In this document: positions 16,075 through 25,358 of the stretch, in pieces
Layout: each line of letters opens with the position of its first letter
Position numbering within the stretch: position 1 is the stretch's first letter
Assembly (NCBI GenBank): GCA_947623665.1
Contig: CANQHJ010000007.1
Span: 1 to 36,167 of the forward strand
From: an uncultured Bacilli bacterium
GTDB lineage: Bacteria; Bacillota_I; Bacilli_A; RF39; UBA660
Direction of reading: 5' to 3'
Length of the DNA stretch: 36,167 bases
Made by a program: the position numbers and the translations under genes
The notes under the pieces: model-generated
Databases searched by the model: none
What the model saw: the letters and a program-made list of their open reading frames with translations, nothing else
What the model was told of the DNA's origin: nothing

Positions 16075-17300
16075 TAATCATCACCTCTAATTTTATCAAC
16101 GAACTTAGAAAGTAAATTTCTATTATGCTTAGATTCAAGTATTGCTCTTTCATAAACATTTAAAACACTCTCAGCATAATATTTAGAACTACAAAGTTCT
16201 GCTTTAATACGAGCCTGTTTATCCATTTTCTTCTTTATAGAATTATTTTTATACAAATATTCTATTTGTTCAAAACATTGTTTTTTATTATCAAAAATCA
16301 TACCATTAAGTCCATCTGTAATAGTAGTTAAAAACGCTTCATCTCTAATACAAAGTGGTGTAACTTCACTTGCCATAGCCTCCACTACAGTAAGTCCTTG
16401 TGTCTCAGTAGTTGAAGCAGTCAAAAACAAATTAGATAAATGATAATAATAAGGAACTTCTTCCCAAGGAACACGACCAGTAAATATTACATTATCACCC
16501 ATTTTTTTATTAATTGCAATCTCCCTAAACTTATCTTCATCTGGACCACTACCAACTATTAAAAGTTTATAAGACTTATTTTTTCTAACCAACTTTTCAA
16601 AAATATCAAGTAAAAATTCCACATTTTTTTCTTCTGCAAGTCTTCCAACAAAAATTAAAACATAATCTTTCTTACTAAGACCAAGTTTTTTCTTTAATCT
16701 ATTAACTTCCTTCACATTAACATTTTCTTTAAAAAATCTATCCACTTCTATACCAGTAGGAATAATATTAATATTTTTCTCAAACTCATATTTTTCCTTA
16801 AATAATTTATATATTTTATCAGTGGGTACTATTAACTCAGTTGCTGTCTTATCACAATAAAACTTTGTCAAATACTCTACTATTTTTTTACTAGATTTTT
16901 CAAAATATCCATGAGTAATATAATGAGTATAATCCTCATAAAGTGTATGATATGTATGAACAAGTGGAATATTAAATTGTTTTGCAAAAAGTCTTGCCAA
17001 AATACCAATACCAAATTCAGTATGAGAATGTATAACATCAAGTTTCCAACTTTTCATGGTATTAATCATTGTAAGTGGATAAATCCTACTTAATCTATAA
17101 TCATATATCCCAACAGGAATACCAGGTACTTTAATAACATGTCCATCTTCTTCTAATTCATACTTTAAAGCATTATCACTTACTGTTACTAAATAAACAT
17201 CATGTCCTTGTTTTTCAAGAGCACTTTTAAGCATAGCAACACTAGTAGAAACTCCATTTATATAAGGAGGATAAGAATCTGTAAAAAGCCCTATTCTCAT
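16074..17300 (-). CDS. GT4 glycosyltransferase, glycolipid-synthase-like
   Basis: A 408-residue GT-B-fold transferase. MRIGLFTDSYPPYINGVSTS, HSHTEFGIGILARLFAK, HTYHTLYEDYTHY, LIFVGRLAEEKN and TETQGLTVVEAMAS (the EX7E-type region) are visible. This pattern matches family GT4 and recalls the monoglucosyl-diacylglycerol synthases of Acholeplasma and other Firmicutes, which glucosylate diacylglycerol to make membrane glycolipid. The sugar and acceptor remain inferred. The upstream neighbour is a flippase-like membrane protein, a common partner in glycolipid and lipoteichoic acid pathways. A GGGAG ribosome site overlaps the end of that gene. Confidence 0.85.
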   Translation of the reverse strand: MRIGLFTDSYPPYINGVSTSVAMLKSALEKQGHDVYLVTVSDNALKYELEEDGHVIKVPGIPVGIYDYRLSRIYPLTMINTMKSWKLDVIHSHTEFGIGILARLFAKQFNIPLVHTYHTLYEDYTHYITHGYFEKSSKKIVEYLTKFYCDKTATELIVPTDKIYKLFKEKYEFEKNINIIPTGIEVDRFFKENVNVKEVNRLKKKLGLSKKDYVLIFVGRLAEEKNVEFLLDIFEKLVRKNKSYKLLIVGSGPDEDKFREIAINKKMGDNVIFTGRVPWEEVPYYYHLSNLFLTASTTETQGLTVVEAMASEVTPLCIRDEAFLTTITDGLNGMIFDNKKQCFEQIEYLYKNNSIKKKMDKQARIKAELCSSKYYAESVLNVYERAILESKHNRNLLSKFVDKIRGDD

Positions 17301-17302
17301 AT

Positions 17303-18313
17303 TTAATCAGCTCCCTTATCAAAATTAAATAAAATACCCCCAGCAACTATTCCTAAATAATAAGTAATGACTCTCCAAATTAATAAAGTAGCAACCATCA
17401 TACTTCCACCAATAAAATTTCCAAAAAATTTTAAAAATCCATATTCAATACCACCACTAGCACCTGGAATGGGCACAAAAGATCCTATTATCAAAACATA
17501 CGCAGATGCTACTATCGAATCCATAATATTTAAACTAGTAAAATCATGAAAACTATAAACAACAAATAAAGGTATTATATAAAAACAAGTTAAACTAAAA
17601 AAGTTTAAAATTATTCCTAAAGCAAACCTTTTTTTATTTTTAAGTAAATCTTTAGTATTTTTATGAAACTCTTCAAGTCTTTTTTTCCATTTTTCTTTAG
17701 TAGTATTCTTATCTTTTATTAAATTAACTTTATCTAAAACATTTACAATTACTTTCATAACTTTTTTAGTAAACTTTTCACTACAAGATACAAAAAATAA
17801 AAATATTGCAACTAAAGTATTAATTAAAAATCCTAAAAAGATTAATTCTCTTAAAAATAAATTATTAGGAAACAAATTAAATATATAATTATAAAGTACT
17901 GCAATAGCACCATAAATAACAAGTGCAATTTGATAAAACATAAAGTTTTGAATTATAAAGTTAGATGCCTTAGCACCAGATATTTTATGTTTTGTAAGCA
18001 TATAAATTTCCATAGGCTGTCCTCCTGTAGAAAAAGGAGTAATCCCATTAAAAAACTGTGTAATTATATTATGTTTAATAGATTCCCATAAAGAAAATTT
18101 CTTCTTATCACCAACAGTAATATATATCATATATGCTCTAAGAGCAATATATAAAAAATATAAAAGTACTGCAATAAAAATATATTTTAAATCTACTTTA
18201 AGTAAAGCATCAACAATATTATTAAAATCATCCTTTAAAACAAAATACAATACCAAAAGAGTAATAGCTGCTAAAACAAAAGCATTTCTTTTTATAGTTT
18301 TATTATTTTCCAT
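17303..18313 (-). CDS. LPG-synthase-TM/UPF0104-family membrane protein (flippase-like)
   Basis: A 336-residue integral membrane protein with about eight hydrophobic segments and a cytosolic basic loop near residues 185-225. The GITPFSTGGQPMEIYML motif, together with VPIPGASGGIEYGFLKFFG near the carboxy end, is typical of PF03706 (the transmembrane part of lysyl-phosphatidylglycerol synthase). No MprF synthase domain is attached, so it is the flippase-like half alone. It overlaps the 18303 gene by 11 bases and lies 3 bases ahead of the GT4 gene. Together these suggest lipid-linked sugar handling at the membrane; this is inference. Confidence 0.85.
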   Translation of the reverse strand: MENNKTIKRNAFVLAAITLLVLYFVLKDDFNNIVDALLKVDLKYIFIAVLLYFLYIALRAYMIYITVGDKKKFSLWESIKHNIITQFFNGITPFSTGGQPMEIYMLTKHKISGAKASNFIIQNFMFYQIALVIYGAIAVLYNYIFNLFPNNLFLRELIFLGFLINTLVAIFLFFVSCSEKFTKKVMKVIVNVLDKVNLIKDKNTTKEKWKKRLEEFHKNTKDLLKNKKRFALGIILNFFSLTCFYIIPLFVVYSFHDFTSLNIMDSIVASAYVLIIGSFVPIPGASGGIEYGFLKFFGNFIGGSMMVATLLIWRVITYYLGIVAGGILFNFDKGAD

Positions 18314-18752
18314 AACTACCTAATTTCTTCACATCCTCATAAATAAAAGAGATAGTCTTATCATTAGACTCTATTGGAAAGCAAGAAAAGTCTTCTCGAT
18401 TTTCCATAATTTTTCTCATTCTATTATCTTCCTTATTAATAGTAAATAAAATGTTTTCACTATCAACATATTCTGCAACAGATATAGCCTCATCTATTAA
18501 AATTCTAGTTCTTTTAGCTTGATCCATAGTAGGATAAGTAAGCACTGAAGTTCTAAGATCACGTGTTAATTCTAAAACACAATAATCACTAACATGTCCA
18601 TCTTCCAGTGTATATAAAACTCTATAAAGTTGATTACTATTTGTATATTCACTTTTCGACTTATCTAAAATTTTACTTAAATCTATACCTGATGATTCAA
18701 ATTTTTTTATCTCACTTTTATCTTTAGGATTTAAAACTAATACTCTTTTCAT
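18303..18752 (-). CDS. Hypothetical protein, possibly GNAT-like
   Basis: A 149-residue soluble protein with no firm family. The region from about residue 75 to 125 (DQAKRTRILIDEAISVAEY, then ILFTINKEDNRMRKIMEN) has the helix-strand layout and the N..M..IMEN end of GNAT acetyltransferases, but the acetyl-CoA loop R/Q-X-X-G-X-G/A is not seen. GAGGTATATT precedes the ATG. It lies between pgk (10 bases upstream) and the flippase-like gene (11-base overlap), so it belongs to this operon. Low certainty on function; good certainty that it is a gene because of the tight packing. Confidence 0.6.
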   Translation of the reverse strand: MKRVLVLNPKDKSEIKKFESSGIDLSKILDKSKSEYTNSNQLYRVLYTLEDGHVSDYCVLELTRDLRTSVLTYPTMDQAKRTRILIDEAISVAEYVDSENILFTINKEDNRMRKIMENREDFSCFPIESNDKTISFIYEDVKKLGSYGK

Positions 18753-18761
18753 AATATACCT

Positions 18762-19940
18762 CTATTTCTTATCTATTGCATCAATTCCTGGTAAAACTTT
18801 TCCTTCTAAATATTCTAAAGTTGCTCCTCCACCAGTTGAAGCATGATAAACTTTATCTTTAAGATTAAGAACACCTGCAGCAGCCACTATATCACCACCA
18901 CCAAGAATAGTCTTAATATTATTATCCACTAAAAACTTTAATATTTTTTCTGTTCCTACTTTAAAATTAGAAAACTCATATACTCCAAGAGGTCCATTCC
19001 ATAATACAGTTTTTGCATCTTTAAGATAAGTTTCAAATAAATTAATTGTATCACTTCCAATATCAAGTCCCATCTCATTATATTCAAAGCTACTAATATC
19101 TTTATTTTTATAAGCATCAGTATCCACAAATTCACAAGTAACTTTAAAATCTACTGGTAAAATTATTTTATTAGGATACTTTTTTAAAATATCTTTACAA
19201 AAATCTATATTATCTTTATCAATAATTGATGACCCCACATCATAACCTTCTGCTTGTAAAAATGTAAAAGCCATTCCTCCACCAATTAGTATTTTATCTG
19301 CTTTCTTAACTAGATTTTTAATAACCCCAATCTTATCACTAACTTTTGACCCACCTAAAATTACAATAAATGGATTAGAAGGCTTTTTTACAGAAGATAA
19401 CGCATCTATTTCTTTTTCTATTAAAAATCCTGCAGCACTAGGCAAATGCTTTGCAATTCCAACATTAGAAGCATGCATACGATGAGCCGTTCCAAAAGCA
19501 TCATTAATAAATATATCACCTAAACTAGCCCAGTAACGTCCTAAAGCAGGATCATTACTACTTTCCTTCTTACCATCCAAATCTTCATACCTAGTATTTT
19601 GAACAAGCAAAACTTCTCCACTTTTCAAATTGTTAATAGCACTCTCCAACTTTTCCCCACGAGTCTCTGGAATAAAAACAACATCCTTTTTTAATAATTT
19701 AGAAAGTCTCTTAGAAACAGGCTCTAAATTATTTTTCTTTAAGTCCTCCTCTTCTTTAACACGTCCTAAATGAGAAAATAAAATAACTTTAGCACCCTTA
19801 TCCAAAGCATATTTAATAGTTTTTAAACTCATAATTATTCTATTATCATCTATTATTTTCCCATCTTTTAGTGGAACATTAAAATCACATCTAATAAGAA
19901 CTTTTTTATCCTTCAAGTCCATATCACTAATTATCTTCAT
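18762..19940 (-). CDS. pgk: Phosphoglycerate kinase
   Basis: Transfers phosphate from 1,3-bisphosphoglycerate to ADP. The 392-residue enzyme has [16 protein letters not shown] at the amino end, [45 protein letters not shown] and [13 protein letters not shown] with the glycine-rich nucleotide site GGGDIVAA. Length is standard. GAGGAGG lies 8 bases before the ATG. It has its own promoter and heads an operon of pgk, the small unknown, flippase-like, GT4 and tpiA genes, unlike the usual gap-pgk-tpi-pgm-eno cluster. Confidence 0.97.
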   Translation of the reverse strand: MKIISDMDLKDKKVLIRCDFNVPLKDGKIIDDNRIIMSLKTIKYALDKGAKVILFSHLGRVKEEEDLKKNNLEPVSKRLSKLLKKDVVFIPETRGEKLESAINNLKSGEVLLVQNTRYEDLDGKKESSNDPALGRYWASLGDIFINDAFGTAHRMHASNVGIAKHLPSAAGFLIEKEIDALSSVKKPSNPFIVILGGSKVSDKIGVIKNLVKKADKILIGGGMAFTFLQAEGYDVGSSIIDKDNIDFCKDILKKYPNKIILPVDFKVTCEFVDTDAYKNKDISSFEYNEMGLDIGSDTINLFETYLKDAKTVLWNGPLGVYEFSNFKVGTEKILKFLVDNNIKTILGGGDIVAAAGVLNLKDKVYHASTGGGATLEYLEGKVLPGIDAIDKK

Positions 19941-19968
19941 TCACAAATCCTCCTCTTTTCTATTAAAT

Positions 19969-19998
19969 ATTGTATCATGCAAACTAACTTACAAACAA
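19969..19998 (-). promoter_or_regulatory. Promoter of the pgk operon
   Basis: Minus strand TTGTTT (19998-19993), 18-base spacer, TACAAT (19974-19969) with TGA before it (extended -10). It lies 29 bases upstream of the pgk ATG, so the mRNA leader is short. Confidence 0.7.
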
Positions 19999-20010
19999 CA
20001 CAATATTTAA

Positions 20011-20047
20011 AAAAAATAAAAAAACTGATTATTATTTCAGTTTTTTT
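20011..20047. terminator. Bidirectional-type terminator between gap and pgk
   Basis: AAAAAAACTGA (20018-20028) pairs with TCAGTTTTTTT (20037-20047), an 11-bp stem with an 8-base loop. On the minus strand it is followed by TATTTTTTTT; on the plus strand by the arm's own T7. It would end the candidate small RNA and protect the pgk promoter from readthrough. Confidence 0.75.
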
Positions 20048-20167
20048 ATGATTTAAGAAAACATGTATAATATTTTTAATATTATAATTAATTCACTATA
20101 AAGTCTAAATATTTGATTAATATGTCAAACGATAATTAAGTTGTAAAACCTTCTACCCTCCTTTCCA
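20012..20167 (-). ncRNA. Candidate intergenic small RNA between gap and pgk
   Basis: The 384-base space between gap and pgk holds a promoter-like pair (20174-20202), a purine stretch GGAAAGGAGGGTAGAAGG soon after the predicted start, an AT-rich body and the terminator at 20011-20047. The predicted length is about 155 bases. No frame longer than a few codons follows the Shine-Dalgarno-like sequence, so I do not call a protein. Alternatively the opposite strand is transcribed: it would carry a C-rich CTACCCTCCTTTCC, like seed regions of Firmicutes sRNAs, and could stop at the hairpin at 20234-20281. Its promoter is less clear. The orientation is therefore uncertain. Confidence 0.35.
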
Positions 20168-20173
20168 AAAAAC

Positions 20174-20202
20174 ACTATACACTATTGTTCTTATCTTGTA
20201 AA
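20174..20202 (-). promoter_or_regulatory. Promoter-like pair inside the gap-pgk intergenic region
   Basis: Minus strand TTTACA (20202-20197), 17-base spacer, TATAGT (20179-20174). One mismatch to consensus in each box and ideal spacing. It lies downstream of the gap terminator and about 200 bases ahead of the pgk promoter. Confidence 0.5.
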
Positions 20203-20225
20203 ATCACTATTTTATCAATTTTAAT

Positions 20226-20283
20226 TCAAAAAGAAAACAGAAATATTTTTTTCAATATATGAATTTTATTATTTCTGTTTTTA
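20226..20283. terminator. Terminator of gap
   Basis: AAAACAGAAATA (20234-20245) pairs exactly with TATTTCTGTTTT (20270-20281), 12 bp with a 24-base AT-rich loop. The minus-strand stem is followed by CTTTTTGA; the plus strand by TTAAAAC. It is placed about 45 bases after the gap stop codon. Confidence 0.65.
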
Positions 20284-20324
20284 AAACTTATTCAATTAAC
20301 AAATTTCAAAGTTTTTAATTTTTT

Positions 20325-21329
20325 TTAAATTTCCATTAAATATTTTGCTGTTCTAACCATTTGAGCAGTATAGCTCATTTCATTATCATACCAAGAAACT
20401 ACTTTTACAAGTTGACGACCATCAACCTCACAAATACTAGTAGAAAGTCCGTCTACAACAGAACCATATTTAGAACCAATAACATCACTTGATACAATAG
20501 GATCTTCAGTATAATCTAAAGTCTCACTTCTAGCATCTTTCAAAGTTTGATTAACTTCTTCTACTGTAGTATTAGTTTTAAGTTCTAAAACTAAATCAAC
20601 AACAGAACCAGTAGATACTGGAACTCTCATAGCACCACCCTCAAGTCTACCTTCTAATTCAGGTATAACCTTACCAATAGCACTAGCAGCACCAGTAGAT
20701 GCTGGAATAATATTCATAGCAGCAGCTCTACCACGACGTGCTTTAATACCTTTTTTATGTGCAATATCAAGAGTTGCTTGATCATTAGTATAAGCATGAA
20801 CCGTTGTCATATATCCTTTAACTATACCAAACTTCTTATTTAAAACATCTACAACAGGTGCTAGACAATTAGTAGTACAACTTGCTGCACTAATAACCTT
20901 TTCATCTCCTGTTAAAATATCATGGTTAACATTATAAACTATAGTTTTAACATCACCCTTAGCAGGAGCAGAAATAATAACCTTCTTAGCACCAGCCTCT
21001 ATATGAGCACTTGCTTTCTCCAAACTTGTAAAAAGTCCAGTACACTCAAATACTACATCAATATCTAAATCACTCCAAGGAAGTTCTTTAGGATCAGTCT
21101 TAGCATATACAGTTACTTTACGAGATCCAACAACAATTTTATCATCTTCATAACTAATTTCATTAACACGATAATTTCTATGATTAGTATCATATTTTAA
21201 TAAATAAGCAAGTTGTTCTGCATCTGTTAAATCATTAATTGCAACAACTTCAAAATTATCATCTTCCTCAAGTAATCTAAAAACTAATCTACCAATTCTT
21301 CCAAATCCATTAATAGCAACTTTTATCAT
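20325..21329 (-). CDS. gap: Glyceraldehyde-3-phosphate dehydrogenase
   Basis: The 334-residue enzyme starts [20 protein letters not shown] (Rossmann motif). Asp33 in VAINDLTD favours NAD over [16 protein letters not shown] carries the catalytic Cys151, and [10 protein letters not shown] carries His178; [12 protein letters not shown] is near the end. Oxidises glyceraldehyde-3-phosphate to 1,3-bisphosphoglycerate in glycolysis. TAGGAGGTAAGATAA precedes the ATG. It is monocistronic here: a terminator and 384 bases separate it from pgk, and no CggR-type repressor gene precedes it. Confidence 0.98.
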   Translation of the reverse strand: MIKVAINGFGRIGRLVFRLLEEDDNFEVVAINDLTDAEQLAYLLKYDTNHRNYRVNEISYEDDKIVVGSRKVTVYAKTDPKELPWSDLDIDVVFECTGLFTSLEKASAHIEAGAKKVIISAPAKGDVKTIVYNVNHDILTGDEKVISAASCTTNCLAPVVDVLNKKFGIVKGYMTTVHAYTNDQATLDIAHKKGIKARRGRAAAMNIIPASTGAASAIGKVIPELEGRLEGGAMRVPVSTGSVVDLVLELKTNTTVEEVNQTLKDARSETLDYTEDPIVSSDVIGSKYGSVVDGLSTSICEVDGRQLVKVVSWYDNEMSYTAQMVRTAKYLMEI

Positions 21330-21377
21330 TTATCTTACCTCCTAAATTTATTCTATCACTCATTATTATGTTTGTAA

Positions 21378-21403
21378 ATTATATTTTTAAAACCAAATGT
21401 CAA
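21378..21403 (-). promoter_or_regulatory. Candidate gap promoter with short spacer
   Basis: Minus-strand TTGACA (21403-21398) and TATAAT (21383-21378) are both perfect, but the spacer is only 14 bases. A 17-base spacing would give the poor -10 AATTTA. Either a short-spacer promoter under regulation or a chance arrangement in AT-rich sequence. Confidence 0.4.
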
Positions 21404-21450
21404 AAAAAATACATACATTTTGAAGTACAACTCCAATTTTGTATATATTT

Positions 21451-23106
21451 TTATTCATGAAAACAACTACCACCTATAAATTCACGAAGTATTGAGTCTT
21501 GTGGAATTGCATCCGTTGGTATAGGTAAAAAATTCCTAAGGAAATTAAGTAATCTTTTAGCTTCTTCATAATATTCTGAATCATTATCAACAGAATATAA
21601 AAGAGGTTCAACATAAGTTTTTAAAACACCAATCTCATATATCAATGCTGTATTAAAAGTAACATCTGGATTATATTGAAAAGGAAATATATATTTTTCT
21701 TCTCCCTCACGTACTTTAGGCCAAAGTTTTAAAGTATTATCAACATTATAACCCCTTGTCCTATTATCCCTAATTATACGTCTTAAAAGTCTATGATCAG
21801 TAGTAGAAATCTTATTATGATTATCTATATTAAGTTCAGATAAAGCAGATAAATATATTTTAAATTTTTTATCATCATCAACACTAGGTAATACTTTATC
21901 ATTTAAAGCATGAATACCTTCAATTATAATAATACTATTTTTATAAAGTTTTATATTATTATTAAACTCTTTTTTTCCAAAAACAAAATTATATGTAGGT
22001 GCAACTACCTCTTTACCATCTAAAAGTTCAGAAACTTGTCTATCAAAAAGTTCAAGATCAACTGCTTCCAAACACTCAAAATCAGGCTCACCCTTATCGT
22101 TTACAGGAGTATCACTTCTTTCTACAAAATAATCATCCATAGAAAGAGTAATAGGTCTCATACCAAAACTTTTAAAAAGTAAACACAATTTACGACTAGT
22201 AGTAGTCTTACCAGACGATGATGGTCCTGCAATTAAAACTATTTTTATTTTATCTCTCTTTTCATAAATACTCTTAACAAGCTCACATAATTTATTATTC
22301 TGCATTATTTCACTAACTCTAATTAAATCATTAGCTTTACTATTTGAAATAATATTATTCAAATCAGCTAAAGTATTAATACCCATTAATCTATTAGAAT
22401 CTTGTATTTCTCTAAAAATAGAAAATATATCTCCACTATGTTTATATTCTTTTATTCTATCAGGAATATATATAGTAGGAAATCTTAATACAAACCCTTT
22501 CTCATTTAAATATGTAAACTCAAAAGAAGTAAGACATCCAGTAGATATAGGCATATAATAATAAAAGTAATCGTATAAATCACCTAATTTATATAAAGTA
22601 ACTGTAGTACTAGTAACATATCTCATAACATTAACTTTTACTAAATCATTCATACTAGTAAAATAATTAATTGCATCATTCTTATCGACTTCTACTTTAG
22701 TAATCTTCATATCAAATGATACAATTTTTTTCATCTTTTCTTCTATTTTCTTAAGAACATCTTCACTTAATTTAAAATTTGTTTCTATATAAATACCTTT
22801 ATCAATAGAATGCAAAACATAAATTTCTGCATTATTACCAAATAACTCTTTTACTGCATAAGAAAGTAAAAATAAAAGGCCATTAATATATGCTTTATTT
22901 CCTGAGGCAGTAGTCCAATCTAAAAATTCAAGATTTTTATTTTGTACAACAGAATAATTAAGTTCCCTAATTCTATTATTAACACGTGCTAAAATAATAG
23001 GATATTTTCTATTAATACAATATTTCTTAGATAATTCATCAAGAGTTGTACCTTTTTCTACTTCCTCTTCAAGTCCATCAATCATAACTTTAATAGTATC
23101 AAACAT
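21451..23106 (-). CDS. Uridine kinase-like protein with amino-terminal TGS and ThrRS-like domains
   Basis: Residues 3-64 resemble a TGS domain (IKVMIDGLEEEVEKGTTLDE), the next 100 or so the second additional domain of threonyl-tRNA synthetase (YAVKELFGNNAEIYVLHSID), and from about 285 there is a phosphoribulokinase/uridine kinase domain. That domain has Walker A GPSSSGKTTTS (294-304), LSMDDYFVERSDTP and IIIIEGIHALND. This domain order is known in a Bacillota nucleoside kinase family; the true substrate is unproven. A longer frame starts at TTG 23142, but ATG 23106 lies 6 bases behind AGGGGAG, giving 551 residues. Transcribed alone from an extended -10 promoter, divergent from clpP. Confidence 0.88.
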   Translation of the reverse strand: MFDTIKVMIDGLEEEVEKGTTLDELSKKYCINRKYPIILARVNNRIRELNYSVVQNKNLEFLDWTTASGNKAYINGLLFLLSYAVKELFGNNAEIYVLHSIDKGIYIETNFKLSEDVLKKIEEKMKKIVSFDMKITKVEVDKNDAINYFTSMNDLVKVNVMRYVTSTTVTLYKLGDLYDYFYYYMPISTGCLTSFEFTYLNEKGFVLRFPTIYIPDRIKEYKHSGDIFSIFREIQDSNRLMGINTLADLNNIISNSKANDLIRVSEIMQNNKLCELVKSIYEKRDKIKIVLIAGPSSSGKTTTSRKLCLLFKSFGMRPITLSMDDYFVERSDTPVNDKGEPDFECLEAVDLELFDRQVSELLDGKEVVAPTYNFVFGKKEFNNNIKLYKNSIIIIEGIHALNDKVLPSVDDDKKFKIYLSALSELNIDNHNKISTTDHRLLRRIIRDNRTRGYNVDNTLKLWPKVREGEEKYIFPFQYNPDVTFNTALIYEIGVLKTYVEPLLYSVDNDSEYYEEAKRLLNFLRNFLPIPTDAIPQDSILREFIGGSCFHE

Positions 23107-23130
23107 AAACATCTCCCCTATTGTACTATA

Positions 23131-23139
23131 ATTATAACA
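23131..23139 (-). promoter_or_regulatory. Extended -10 promoter of the uridine kinase-like gene
   Basis: Minus-strand TGTTATAAT (23139-23131), about 25 bases before the chosen ATG. No good -35 hexamer at the right distance. It shares the string with the promoters at 530, 8584, 14461 and 33199. Confidence 0.55.
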
Positions 23140-23204
23140 CAACTTTACAAAATTTATATGTATATTTTATGTTTTTTTAACTAATATATTACTAGGTGAT
23201 GAAA

Positions 23205-23786
23205 ATGAGTTTAGTTCCAGTAGTAATAGATAAAGAAATAACAGGAGAAAGAAGTTACGATATTTTTTCAAAATTATTAAAAGATAGAATTATCTTATTA
23301 AATGGAGAAATAAATGAAGATACTGCCTCTACTATAATTGCAGAACTTTTATATTTAGACTCTATTAGTAACGAAGACATTAACATGTATATAAATTCTC
23401 CAGGAGGAGAAATTTCATCTGGTCTTGCCATATATGATACTATGAACTTTATTAAAAGTGATGTATCAACAACAGTAGTAGGTATGGCTGCATCTATGGC
23501 AGCATTTATCCTATCAAGTGGACAAAAAAATAAAAGATATGCTTTAGAAAATGCAGAAGTTATGATACACCAACCACTAGGAGGTGCAAAAGGACAAGCA
23601 ACTGAAATACAAATAGCAGCAGAAAGAATATTAAAATCAAAAGAAAAACTAAGTAAAATACTTTCAAAAAACACAAAACAACCACTAAAAAAAATAAAAC
23701 AAGATACAGAAAGAGATTATTTCATGTCCTCAACTGAAGCGCTAGATTATGGTATAATCGATAAAATACTAAAAAATAAAGAATAG
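23205..23786 (+). CDS. clpP: ATP-dependent Clp protease proteolytic subunit
   Basis: Serine protease that forms the tetradecameric barrel used with ClpX or ClpC. Triad residues are Ser97 in GMAASMAAF, His122 in [15 protein letters not shown] and Asp171 in [17 protein letters not shown] lies before the active site. Close to the B. subtilis ClpP in length (193 residues) and in the start [24 protein letters not shown] at 23196 and ATG at 23199 overlap the AGGTG ribosome site; the correctly spaced ATG is at 23205. It is single-gene, divergent from the kinase-like gene, and ends in its own terminator. No CtsR operator pair was seen in front. Confidence 0.96.
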   Translation: MSLVPVVIDKEITGERSYDIFSKLLKDRIILLNGEINEDTASTIIAELLYLDSISNEDINMYINSPGGEISSGLAIYDTMNFIKSDVSTTVVGMAASMAAFILSSGQKNKRYALENAEVMIHQPLGGAKGQATEIQIAAERILKSKEKLSKILSKNTKQPLKKIKQDTERDYFMSSTEALDYGIIDKILKNKE

Positions 23787-23806
23787 TCATAAAGGCTATT
23801 TTTTTT
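23782..23806 (+). terminator. Terminator of clpP
   Basis: AATAGTC (23782-23788) pairs with GGCTATT (23794-23800), one G-U, 5-base loop, followed by T to 23806. The stem starts inside the stop codon region of clpP. Confidence 0.8.
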
Positions 23807-23838
23807 ACATTTTAACATATATTTTTTTACCGTAAACA

Positions 23839-23867
23839 TTGAATCTATTTACTAATTATGTTAATTT
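23839..23867 (+). promoter_or_regulatory. Possible promoter of the 493-aa unit
   Basis: TTGAAT (23839-23844), 17-base spacer, TAATTT (23862-23867) with TG one base before. The -10 box is imperfect. Position is right for the three-gene plus-strand unit starting at 23916. Confidence 0.4.
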
Positions 23868-23915
23868 ATAATAAAAGTGAAGATAATAACAAAGTCAAAG
23901 AAAATGGAGAAAGTC

Positions 23916-25358
23916 ATGAATAAAGATTTAAAAATAATTAAAAAGAAATATGGAGAAAACATGGCAAAATTATGTCGAAGTTTATTTCCTACAATTCTAC
24001 AAGAAGAAGGACTTCTTTCTAGTTTATTACTTGAAAACTTTGAAGTAAATCGTAGTTTATATGATGATTTAGTTTCTAATGATTTAGTAAGTAAATTTAA
24101 AAACTATATATATATTGCCTCTGGTCTTGGAATGGATACATGTTATCCTGATACGTCTAAAACACCAAAAGAACTATTAGATGAAGCCGGATATATTTTA
24201 TATGAATGTAAAAGTGAAGAAGAAATTCAATATTTTACTAAATATTACAAAGAAAATGAACAACTTTGTACTTTTAATGGTGGTAGACTAGAAGATTGTC
24301 ATGTATTTTTTGCAGTAAAAAAAGATGTAGATAGCATTAAAAGAGAAGATTTCCCAAACCCACAAAGACAAGACTTATATGGTACTTCTGTAATCTCTAT
24401 TCAATTTACTAAAGATGAATATTGTACCTTATCTATAAAGAATAGATATAATCATACTGTTAATGAACCAGATGCAACTTTTTCAAACGATTTAGATAAC
24501 ATAATACCTGGTTTAACAACTGCCTTTAATAATACCTATGGACTAAAAGAAAATATAAGTTTTGAAGATTTTGAAATACCAGATTATAAAAAAATAGATA
24601 ACAAATTTTATAAATGTAATACATTTGGTATCCATAATGTTTACTATGGACCAAATAATACAATTATTGATAATAATTCTGTAATAAAGGATAAATATCC
24701 TCCTGAACAATATATTTTAATGGATTACTTTTTAGTTGATTTAAAAACAGGAAAAATTAGTCTTTGTGATGATAGTATACAAGACAGTTTCGTTGATAGT
24801 ATGAAAGATGTAAATAGTGTTAAAATAGAAAAGAAAAACGGAAATAGAATTCTACATTTTACAACTAATAACAACGGTAAAATTGACATTGAACTTAATA
24901 AAAGCAATAGTATAATTGGTATAGTTAACAATGAAATAGAAGAAATTGATAACAATTTTTTATCAGAATGTCGTAACATACAACAAATTGAAATGAATAA
25001 TGTTAAAAAAGTTAAAAATAATTTCTTATATACTTGTGAATCCTTAAAAGAAATTCACATGGATAAAGTAGAAGAGTTTGGTGATAGATGCCTATGTTAC
25101 AACGAAAGTACAGAAGAATTGATTTTTCCTCAGTTAAAAAAAGTAGGACAAAACTTTTCCTATATGAATCATAAAATTAAAAGATTTGTTGCACCTCAGT
25201 TAGAGAAAAATGGACAATACTTTCTAACAAATGCTTTTAATCATAGATGTCTACAAGAACTTACTATTTCTAGCTTAAATGAAGATCCTTTATGTAAGTG
25301 CTACCAAAATTATTATACAGAACAATCCATAAATGAAAGAGGTGGAAAATCAAGATGA
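23916..25358 (+). CDS. Unknown 480-aa protein with LRR-like carboxy region
   Basis: No known enzyme family recognised. The longest frame opens at GTG 23877, but ATG 23916 lies 6 bases behind GGAG and gives a cleaner start, MNKDLKIIKKKYGENMAKLC (480 residues). The amino third is helical (LCRSLFPTILQEEGLL, KTPKELLDEAGYILYECKS). A conserved-looking core has CTFNGGRLEDCHVFFAVKK, RQDLYGTSVISIQF and LSIKNRYNHTVNEPDATFSN. From about residue 330 come repeating units with I/L-X-X-I-X-M/L spacing (IQQIEMNNVKKVKNNFLYTC, LKEIHMDKVEEFGDRCL), like BspA-type leucine-rich repeats. It has many Cys, but no signal peptide. Its stop overlaps the next ATG (ATGA). Confidence 0.65.
   Translation: MNKDLKIIKKKYGENMAKLCRSLFPTILQEEGLLSSLLLENFEVNRSLYDDLVSNDLVSKFKNYIYIASGLGMDTCYPDTSKTPKELLDEAGYILYECKSEEEIQYFTKYYKENEQLCTFNGGRLEDCHVFFAVKKDVDSIKREDFPNPQRQDLYGTSVISIQFTKDEYCTLSIKNRYNHTVNEPDATFSNDLDNIIPGLTTAFNNTYGLKENISFEDFEIPDYKKIDNKFYKCNTFGIHNVYYGPNNTIIDNNSVIKDKYPPEQYILMDYFLVDLKTGKISLCDDSIQDSFVDSMKDVNSVKIEKKNGNRILHFTTNNNGKIDIELNKSNSIIGIVNNEIEEIDNNFLSECRNIQQIEMNNVKKVKNNFLYTCESLKEIHMDKVEEFGDRCLCYNESTEELIFPQLKKVGQNFSYMNHKIKRFVAPQLEKNGQYFLTNAFNHRCLQELTISSLNEDPLCKCYQNYYTEQSINERGGKSR

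Noticed and set aside
21340-21450. Hairpin GGAG-TTGTA-CTTC as terminator of the kinase-like gene.
   Set aside because: The stem is only about five pairs with a G-U, and the T run is too far from it.
23255-23674. 139-codon open frame antisense to clpP.
   Set aside because: It lies fully inside the strongly conserved clpP, has no ribosome site, and its composition is that of a shadow frame.
24725-24979. 84-codon minus-strand frame inside the 493-aa gene.
   Set aside because: Hydrophobic shadow frame with no Shine-Dalgarno sequence and no promoter.
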